Of a stretch of DNA of 64,000 bases, positions 45,784-55,954 are shown piece after piece. The translations under genes and the position numbers were made by a program. Source of the DNA: Hemicordylus capensis (Eukaryota; Chordata; Lepidosauria; Squamata; Cordylidae); contig NC_069657.1 in assembly GCF_027244095.1 (NCBI RefSeq), positions 146,874,857 to 146,938,856 on the forward strand, written 5' to 3'. Below the pieces are notes generated by a model. That model had not been told where the DNA came from. It ran no database searches and saw only the letters and a program-made list of their open reading frames with translations. How positions within the stretch are numbered: position 1 is the stretch's first letter; each line of letters begins with the position of its first letter.

Positions 45784-48700
45784 GTCAGTACAAAAATCAA
45801 GCCAAATTGAATTTTGGTCATTTTGTTGGTTAATTTCACTTGTGACCAACATCCATAGGTACTGGACTGATGATCTGTCTATATATTTAATTCTCTTGGG
45901 TGTGCCTTTCGAACGTGTGTCCCAGCAGCCCAGCTGATTGGCTGGGCTGCGGAGGCGCCTGATTGGATAAGGCGCACCCAAGAGAAAGCGGCGGCGGCCA
46001 TGGCCGCGGAGCCAGGCGGGCCCGACCGCGGAGGCGAGGTGGCGGGACTGGCCGGTCCGGGCCCGGCCGCGGAGGTGAGGTGGCGGCTGGTGGTGGCGCC
46101 TGTACATGGCCCCCGCAGGGCGGCGGCCGCACTTGGGTCAGCTAGTTATATTAATTCTCGTAGACGTGCCTCTGTGGGGATGCGTCCCAGCAACCCAGCG
46201 GATTGGCTGGGCGGTGGAGACCTCGGATTGGCTGGGCAGCGGTTGGCCGCCTAGGGAAGTGGCTGTTTGGGGAGGAAAGGAAAGGAGGGAAAGTGGGCAA
46301 GTGGAGAGGAGAACTGAACGGAATGGGGCAGAAGGGAGGGGGGAAGCTGAGGGGAGAGAAAGCGGGGGAGCCTGGCTGGGCAGAGACAAACAGTTGGCCG
46401 CTTCGGAAAATGCTCTCTAGAGGGAGGGCTTCAGGAAGGAGCTGGCTGAACGCTTGGTGGCCCGACACCAGGGACTGGAGGAAGGAGGATGCGGCAACGG
46501 CCAGCAGGGAAAACACAAGCAGGATAAAAAGCGGAGGCGGGGGAGTGGGGGAGCACGAATGAGAGAGAGAGAAAGAGGTGGAAACGGAGGAGGGAGCAGG
46601 GGCGTATCTAGGGTGGGACAGGCAGGGCACGTGCCCCGGGCGCCACCTGAAGGGGGGGCGCCATTTCATAAAATTAAAAAAAAAATTAAAAATGGCTGCT
46701 GAAAACACAATGGCCACTGCACATGCTCAAATGACCTCTGTGAGGCTCTAGGCCAGGCCAGGCCTCGCAGAGGCCATTTGAGCATGCATGGTGGCCATTT
46801 TGTTTTTAGCGGTCATTTAAAAAATGGCCACGACACATGCTAAAATGGTCCCTGCGAGGCCCTAGAAGCCAGCAGGGGGAGGGGAAACCTTTACAGACCC
46901 CCCACAGCCTTTAGGAAGCCCCCCGAAGGGACTACAGGAATTATTTTTAATTCAATATAATATAAATCACTGTACACCTATTCAGTTTGGCACTATGTAC
47001 AGAGAATCAGGGCTTGTGAATAACGAGCTGAAGCTTATGAGCTAGGATTGTATTCATTTGCTCTTACTTTGTTTCTTGTGATGAGTAGTTAAATGTGATG
47101 TCTTAATAATATGGCTATTAATGGTGAGTTTGTCTTTGAATCAGTGTGAAATCCTTAGTATTAAGGCCCACTGGAAGTTTCTTGCTCTCTTTCTCTCATT
47201 TTAACTGTCTTTCTGAAATACTAGAATATATTCCAAGCAGTGACACAGTTTACTCTGCATATCCTTTAATTATTTTCAGAGTATCTGGGAAAAGTCAAAT
47301 TCTCCATTTATTTTTAAAACTTATGTAATAGTGATGCTACAATGCATAGTAGAGAATTAGACAGGCACTTCTGTTTAGTTTTCCAAGTACACCTCCACAT
47401 AGTATTTGGGTATTTCATGAGCCCCATCATACTGAAATTTGTAGTTTCCCAGCATTTTTTGGTCTGGCTACGTCCACTGCTAAATGATTTTTGAAAGATT
47501 AAAAGATTAACAAGCTTGACTTGTATTTTTCAGCTGATATCAATCAATCAATTTATTTATTTCAGTCATAGACCAGTTCAATAAGATAAAAACAGATAAA
47601 AAATAAGACAAAAACAGCAATAAAAGTTCATTACACCATGTGAGTCTGCATTTGACATATTATATAGCAAAATTTAGCCACCGTATATACAACATCAGAA
47701 TTTGGATTGGTAAGCAAGTAATTTAAATAAAATTCATCTTGATGACCAGGGAAATTATTCAAAAGCGGGGCTATTAATTTACATCTTACTTCTCTATAAT
47801 AATCGCAATACAACAGGACATGAGCGGTTGTTTCAATATGGCCAGATCCACATGGACACACTCTAGATACACGATGTGCCTGCAAATCTTCCAAATAGGA
47901 CCGCTGTAGGTAGATTTCAGCTGTAGCAGTGTGCCCGAACCGGTCCGGCGGCCATTCCAAAGAATGGCCGAACTGCCGGACCGGTCCGGCCCTGCCTGGT
48001 CCGGGTCCGGGTGGGGGGTATGCCTTTAAGGGCGGGAGGGCTTGCTTAGCCCTCCCGCCTCCTTGCCCCCGCCAGCGCCCGTATTGAACAGTATAGGGGC
48101 GCTGGAAACCAGCCGCCCCCCCCGCCGCCGCCGCCGCGGCGAAATAACCCCCAAAGTCAGCCAGCCAGCCAGCCCTCCCTCCCTCCCAGCTAGCTGCCCT
48201 CCCACCCACCCACCCACCCGCTCGCTCACCCGCTCGCTCACCCGCTCGAACACTGGATAAAAAACGAGAGGAGCTCCGGCACAGAGCTCCTCTCGTTCGG
48301 AAGGCCTCCTGAAGAATGGCGGCTTGCGCGCGCATGCGCGCGCCGCAAAGCACGCCGTTCTCCGGAGGCCCGGTCTACCCGCCGGGAAAGGGCCGGGTAG
48401 ACCGGGCCTCCGATCGCTGAGTAGACCGGGCCGCCGATCGCCGGAGGCCCGGTCTACCCAGCGATCGGAGGCCCGGTCTACCCGGCCCTTTCCCGCCGGG
48501 TAGACCGGGCCTCCGATCGCTGAGTAGACCGGGCCTCCAATCGCCGGAGGCCCGGTCTACCCAGCGATCGGAGGCCCGGTCTACCCGGCGGGAAAGGGCC
48601 GGGTAGACCGGGCCTCCGGCGATCGGAGGCCCGGTCTACTCAGCGATCGGAGGCCCGGTCTACCCGGCCCTTTCCCGCCGGGTAGACCGGGCCTCCGGAG

Positions 48701-51700
48701 AACGGTGTGCTTTGCGGCGCGCGCATGCCGCCATTCTTCAGGCGGCCTTCCGAACAAGAGGAGCTCTGTGCCGGAGCTCCTCTCGTTTTTTATCCAGTGT
48801 TCGAGCGGGTGAGCGAGCGGGTGGGTGGGTGGGAGGGCAGCTAGCTGGGAGGGAGGGAGGGCTGGCTGGCTGGCTGACCTTGGGGGTTATTTCGCCGCGG
48901 CGGCGGCGGGGGAGGGCGGCTGGTTTCCAGCGCCCCTATACTGTTCAATACGGGCGCTGGCGGGGGCAAGGAGGCGGGAGGGCTAAGCAAGCCCTCCCCG
49001 CCCTAGAAACAAGGCCCCCCTTCGGTGCCGGTCCGGACTTCTCCGGACCGTGCACATCACTATTCAGCTGATATTATGGTAAAATTATCTGAAAGATGGG
49101 TGTCAGATGTTTGGACAGGGGGTGCAATTTCAGTGCTTGCCCTAGGCACTATTTTCCCTAGATACGCCACTGGGAGGGAGTAAGCTGGGGCAGAAGGATT
49201 GGGGGGGAGGGGACTGAGGCAGAAGGCTTGGGGGGAGGGGAGTAGGGCAGAAGGTGGGGGGAGTGTACAGAGCGAGCGAGAGAGGCGCTGTGGGGGAGAG
49301 ACAGAGCAAGCGAGAGAGTTGCGTAGGGGGGAGAGACAGAGCGAGCGAGAGAGGCGCTATGGGGGGGGGACAGAGTGAGAGAGCTGTTGTGGGGGGGGGG
49401 ACCAGAGTGAGTGAGAGACCTGTGGGAGGACCAGCCAAACGAATTCTCCCAACTTAACCCAAAAAGGAAGTGAACTACCGCACAGATGCTCTGTGCGGGT
49501 TCAGCTAGTAATAGATATTTGTGGTATATGAACTAGGACTTCTGGAAATGAGGAATGGAATTTGGGGTTTTTTTTAGTAGAGGTGTGATGAATAAGAGAA
49601 CTCTGAGGCATTAGTTGTAACTCGTGGAAGACCATTTCAGGACCAAAGCTGGAATATTGTTATGTCCTGTTACAAAAGGGCATTTTGTATATGGAAAGAT
49701 GCTCTCTCTGATATTGTGTATATATTTTTCTTTTGTATGTTGGTATTTTGGTTTATATAGAATTATTTTTTTTTTTTAAATTATTCAGTTTTTTCACAAC
49801 ACAAAAAGGAAAGCACAAATAAAACAAACAGACAAGAAAAGGAAAAAGAGCACATAAGGACTTCGATCTCATAACTGAAACAAGTATCAGTAACAATACC
49901 CAGGTCTTGCCTATAGTTTCATCATTCTCCCCCCCCCCACCTCGCCCGATAAATCATACAGAAATCAACTCTGGGACATTTTTAAAGCATTTGTTGTTAC
50001 CCCTCGAAGACCTGATAAAAATCCATTTTATAATGTGTTTTTAGATAAACAAGAAGAGGGTCCCAATCCTTTTTAAATACTTCAAGTTTATTTCTTAATA
50101 ATGCTGTTAATTTTGCCATTTCTGCCAATTCTAATACTTTTAGTATCCAATCCTCTTTACTCAGGCAATGACTGTCTTTCCATTTGCGGGTTTATATAGA
50201 ATTATTGATAAACATTATGTTTTTTAAAAGAATGTTGCACATTCAGAGATCTTCTCTTTGGTCTTGCATAATTGCCTAGTGTTTTTATTACTTAATGTTG
50301 TACTGGAATCTAGCGCATGCAGAGACTTTAGTAAACAGACCCAGGTAGAACATGCTGACTTACTCACTGCTCAGATATTTTTCTTCTACAGCTGCCGGAG
50401 GAACCCTATGAGCGGTTCATGTATCAGCACTTGCAATACTATGGCTATTTCAAAGGTGAGGACATAGGCCCATACCTGATAAGTCTGTTTTATTCCATGT
50501 ATCACACTCTGTCTCTGTCACAGAGCTTTTCTCTTCTTACAGTATCCTTTCACTGCTTTGTTATCTCTTTAACACTCAGAAATTATTGAAGTTTAGTTCA
50601 GAGGGGTGAAAGAAATGCTATCCACTCTCTAATTGGCTAAACAAGGCCCTGTGCATTTACAAACTGGGGTGGGGGAAATATTGATATTACACTATTTAGT
50701 GCTGCAGAATGTAAAGCACAAGAGTGCTTTATTTTCTTCCTTTTTACCTCAATCCTCCTAGCCACCTTTGAAGCAAGTATAATTAATTAATTAAGTTACT
50801 TTTAGATATGCATAATTATGCTCACAAGCATAACTGCTCTGTGTACCTTATCTGACATCCATATGTTAGATATATATTTGATACATATGACATCGGGTCT
50901 CCCTGTAGTGTAGCTAACATTGACAGCTATTCCTATGAGCCGTTCTGTTGACATAATAAAAATGGATGATAGTAACAGGTTAGTATGTATGTATTTACTG
51001 GATTTTATACTACCAAGTATCATCCCACTAAATCTTACCAGTACAGTGTTCCTGCAGAAGCCCTATCCCAGCACTCTGCCCCTGCAAGAAGAGACACTGC
51101 TGTATAAACTTTGAATGCCTGTTTGAAGCTTAAGGGGAAAGAGGGTGTAAATAATTGAATGATGGCAATCTCCTTTATTGTGTATTATGGCTTTTGCCAT
51201 TGTTTGTTCAGGTTAGTTTTAAATGGCTCAAGTAATGAGGTTTTTCACAATAATAGCAGAAATGTTTGTTCTTAGATGAGGAAAAAACTATCCAAAACCC
51301 CATGTTGCCTCTTGAGGACTTGGAGGAGCACTCTTGCTATGAGCTGAAGCCAGGCAACTTCCACAAGGGAAGTAGATCAGAAGATGATTCACATGACAAG
51401 CTACTCCGTAAGCAAACGGCAAGCCTGACATGAGAGATTGACCTACTGAGAAGAAAATGAATGCTTGAATCCTCATAGATGCATACAGAGTGGGCACTGC
51501 AACTAAATTAATGGCTGTCTTTCCCCCCTCTTTCTCGTGGCAGGTTCATTTATGACGGAGACTGCACTTCTTAAAAGCAAACAACTTACACTTGATCATC
51601 CAGAGGACCCTGGTGTTTTACGCTTGCGAGAACCTCGGAACATTTTCAGTTTTCCCTACTGTAGAGATTCACTCTTGGCCCCACTCTGGCCAATAGAGTG

Positions 51701-54700
51701 TGAAGTAATCCAGGATCAGATTCACCATATTGGTAATTCCTGTTTTGCATGGATTATGTTTTGCTGTAAAAGCGACTGTATGTACAATGACCATAACTGG
51801 AGATATCTTTTCCATTAGCACAAAGCCATTGAGCTCACTCTAGAAATAATGCTGCCAGTTTAAGAGCCTCTTGGACTGATATTAAAAATAATCTGGATGT
51901 AGACCATTAACACACACTCTCACACTCTCTCTCTCTCTCTCTATATATATATCCTAGGCATACATGTCGCTAATCCCATGCGTGGCAGCTCTTGCGAGAA
52001 TTCAGGATAGCAATGGGACGGCTGGGAGGGGAAAAAATTGCTGGGGAAGCAGCAGCCAGCCAGTTGGCCAGTGGGGAAACAAAACACCAGCGAGTGGCGG
52101 CCCAGTGGGTGGGGGGAAGAGGGCAGCAGGCCAGGAAGAAAACGGTGGTTGGTGGTGGGGGAGGGACAGCAGTGGAGGCTGGTGGGAAAATGGCAGCAGA
52201 GGTGGGTGGGGAAGAAGACGGTGATGGCAGCGGCAGTGAACTAGAGGCCAGGCTGGCCAGGTGGCTGCCAGGCAGGAAGGAGAAGTGGCGGTGGGTGGGG
52301 AGGAGAAGCCTGGCTGCTGAGGGAGAATGAATGTAGGGGGACGAACTGGGGTGGGGGGAGAATGAAATGGGGCTGAAGGGTGTGTGTGAAGAGACAGGGA
52401 GAACTAGGGGCACAGATGCTCTGTGCCAGGTCAGCTAGTATATTCTATTCAGTCACATTTGAGAATGTTCTAATATGCAAAACTGTAGATCAGTTATTCC
52501 CAATGTGATGTTTAAATCTATTCTAGGTTAAAGCACTAGTTTTTATTACAGGATTTCATGAAGTTCATTTCACACTTGTCTTTTTCTGACAAGAAAATTA
52601 GTTGTGTCTGGGAAAGTGTGTGAAATAGAATATCTGAATAGTGATATGAGCAAGCCTTTCTGCGGTTATTGTTTAAGTAGAAACAGCGCAGGGCCAAAGT
52701 ATTTGTGTAATGTAACACAGTATAGGGCAACATAAAATCATAGAGCTAGAAGAGGTCTCTTAGGCCATCTAGTTCTCCTTTGATGTAAGAAAACTAGAAC
52801 TAGAGCATCCTCAACAGATGGCTTTCTAAACTGCTTGAAAACTTACGGCAGGGGAGAGCCCACCTAGTTAATCAGTTCTATCATTGAGCCCACCTGAGGT
52901 AATTGGTTCCATTGTCAAACTGCTCTTGCTGTTAAGAATTTTATCCTAATGTTCAACCTCACTCTACGCATGCTTTAGATCCAGTCCTGCTCTCTGGGAC
53001 AGCAAACCTTGCCCTCTTCTTTGCGACAGCTCTCCAGGTATTTGAAAAGTGCTATCACGTCATCCCTTAGTCTTCTCTTCTCCAGATTAAACATACCCAG
53101 TTCTAAGGGCATAGCAAGGGCAGAGGGGGCCTGTGTTTGCCCCTCTCCCCGGTGGTCCCATGGAGTGAGGGAGATAAAGAAAATAGGGAGGGGGGATCTG
53201 GGAGCCTGGGTTCTTTGCACCCATCTGCTCAATGGTAGCTACACCCCTGCTTCCTTCAACCTTTCCTCATACAATTTGTCTTCCAAACCTCTGACCATCT
53301 TAATTGTCATCCTCTGAACCCATTTCATTTTTAATACATCAATTTTAAAGTGTGGTGCCCAGAATGAAGTCTGACTAACATGTAACATGAAACATACTTC
53401 TCATGAGCTGCAAATGCTTTTCAGTTTCTTATAGGTGTCATTTTCAAAATTTATACTCAGGCTCAGCTCATCAGTGTGTGTGTGTGTGTGTGTGTGCATG
53501 CGCGCGTGCGCGTACACACACACACACTTAAAAAAAAGATATTTCTAATTTTTCTTTCTAATTGGAATTATTTGTGACTGCACTTACATCCACTTTTAGT
53601 AATTTAGTGGACTATATCCACTTTTAGTAATTCACTTCTCCAGGAACTCCCACTCACCTTGGGCTCTTTTGCCTGTTAGTTTATCTCTAACCTAACTAAA
53701 ATCATCTTTCATTAAATCCAAGGTTTGATTATGCCATAAAATTATTCTCATTATTCCATAAAATTAAGAATTAAACATTATAGTTGGTCCCCTGTTACTA
53801 CTAATTCTCGCTTCTTTTCAGCATCTGTAACTTGTTTCAGGAAAGCATCACCCATCTTTGTTGTGGCAGTCTATAGTAGACTCCAGGAAGCTACAACAAT
53901 GTTTTTTATGTCCTTCTCCATTTATGCGCTCCACTGGGATACAGTGTTCACCCTCCTGGATTTCTGGACAGATGGACACTTTTTTAAAAAAAAAATCCAC
54001 TCTCTTTCTAATGTATCTATCATTTTTGAATAATATATACTTTGAACTTTATTTATCAAATTTGTATGCTGCCCCAAACTTGTAGTTTGCCCCTTATTAT
54101 AGTGTGTCATTCAGTCTTTATTGCTATAGTTCATGAAGTCATCAAATTAAGCTTGTGAAACATGCATGTATTAGCAATGCCTCAAAACTTGGAGTCACTC
54201 ACAAATTTCATCATCCTGCTCCTACCATGGTCTCTAATTAAAATGTTCATAAACAAGTCCAAAGATACTGATCCCTCAGAAACTCTGATTCTTCCCTCCC
54301 ACTTGTAAGTACAATAAACATTTAATAATATGTTGTCTACTTCCCTTTAACCAGGTCTTAGTAAATTTTGCAGTATGTATCTTGATATGTAGCTCTTTCA
54401 GTTTAAATCATCATTTCATTTTCAGCCTTTACATTTTACTTGTGTACCTTGTCATACCAACATGTGTATTTGGAGTGGTATTGAATTAAACTGAAAGTAG
54501 AACACTCTGGGAATATAGAGAGCAAGAGGATATTATTTCAGTTCTTATTACATGTCTTATTTTCTCTGAAGGTACAAATAAGGCCGCAATAAAAATAAAT
54601 ATGTCATTGTATGTTTTGGTAGAGTGGGTTCCTCCTGGACCTGAACCTTTCTATCAGCCAACAGGAAATGAAATTTCACCAGAAGTAATGGGAGATGAAC

Positions 54701-55916
54701 GTGGGACTGTTGTCTATCAAATTTATCAAGGTATTTGCATACATTGTTGAGGTTAAACTGTTAATAAGATTTGTACTATTATTATGCCAGTTTTTCAGGT
54801 GAAGAACAATAACAAAATGTAAAATCTGAAGATAAACTTAATCTCATTTCTAAAATGTCCTGATTAATGCAGATAAAGTGAAATAGTCCTAAATATGGTG
54901 GCTGCATCAGACTTGTAGAAATTTGAATCCCCTAGCTTTGCTCCATTTTTTCTTTTCTTTAGTGATTCGATCTAAAGTGTTTAAAAGCAAGGTGCTGCTC
55001 GGTTTAACAGGCACCTTTGCCTGTCAGTGCTGGACCATTGGCGCTGCTGCAGAAAATTCTTCAAAGAAAAAACTAGCTAAATCTGAGTTTTCCCAGATTG
55101 GTGAGCGTGGTAGCTCTTCCAAGGTCCGGGAGAGGGGAACTCATTGAAATTTGCTCCCCCTCCCCCGGCATGAGTGTTGGTGCCTCATTAGTCTGGAACT
55201 CTTCAGAGGCACTTCATTAGTCCATTAGTCCAAGTGAGGTCTGACTAGCATAGAATAGAGGAACTGTTACTTCTCGTGATATAAAAACTGTGCCTTTATT
55301 AATGCAGCCCATTAGCTTTTTTAGTGCTGCATCACACTGCTGGCTCATGTTTAATTTATGTTACACTAGATACTTTGCTAGAGGTTGCCCATTGAGAATT
55401 ATCAGCACCCACTTGCTCCAGAAAGCAGGACTATTCAAATGAAGGAAATCTTTAAAAGACCCCTGTAGGCCAGATCTCTTCAGTTCTTTAGTCTTGCCTT
55501 TGTTCCATATAGCTACCTTTTTCAGTTTAACTGCATCTTAGGCCTGTCTTCCTGATTCTTCTTTCTGCTGTCTTGTTTTTTTCTTGTTCACTGTGTGTTC
55601 TCTTCTTAGCATTCAATTTCCGATTTCTTTCAGCCTAAACAAAAATAAAAAAATTGCTGCCAGGTCAATTCCAGGCCAGGTCTGCCCCAATCAATATTGT
55701 ATTTGATTTTTCTTACCTAAATGGAAGACTTTTGCAAGTTAGCTGTTGCATATGTTGTAGAATAGTACTACTTGAGAATGAAGATGTATAGTATGTGGAC
55801 TCTTGGCTTTGAACTCTTTGTTGGGTTAAGAATTACCTTGGTATATTCGAGTTTTATTGTTTGTTCTTTCCCATTGCTGCACAGTTTTTACACATGTGCT
55901 GTATTTGTTGAAATAT

Positions 55917-55954
<38 letters not shown>

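Larger units (their letters stand above)
46597..49172. mobile_element. hAT element, opened by a LINE and a foldback hAT
   Basis: The exact 8-bp duplication GGAGGGAG is at 46589-46596 and 49173-49180. Ends are CAGGGGCGTATCTAGGG and, inverted, CAGTGGCGTATCTAGGG. Net length is about 1.05 kb once the inner LINE and foldback element are set aside. No transposase seen, so non-autonomous. Confidence 0.9.
46146..49508 (+). mobile_element. Helitron B, opened by a nested hAT
   Basis: Its 5' part (TTAATTCTCGTAGACGTGCC, GTCCCAGCAACCCAGC) resembles Helitron A. Its 3' end has a 9-bp hairpin CCGCACAGA-TGC-TCTGTGCGG at 49478-49498, then GTTCAGCTAG and T. Net length is about 780 bp once the insertion at 46597-49180 is set aside. 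It starts directly after the CTAG of Helitron A. Confidence 0.75.

Noticed and set aside
47631-48353. 240-codon antisense frame spanning a LINE and a foldback arm
   Set aside because: It crosses the border of two separate transposons (47915/47924). Only the LINE part is protein-like; the rest is palindromic arm sequence.
48363-48697. CRISPR-like array
   Set aside because: The units alternate in orientation with short repeated spacers inside a eukaryotic hAT foldback element. There are no unique spacers and no cas genes.
51970-52413. Open frames of over 100 codons inside Helitron C
   Set aside because: G-rich low-complexity DNA is open in several frames on both strands. No Rep/helicase motifs are present.
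54960-55147. Possible extra AGBL2 exon
   Set aside because: It has a polypyrimidine tract and AG, but the translation has no match to AGBL2 and the flanking exons already join in phase.
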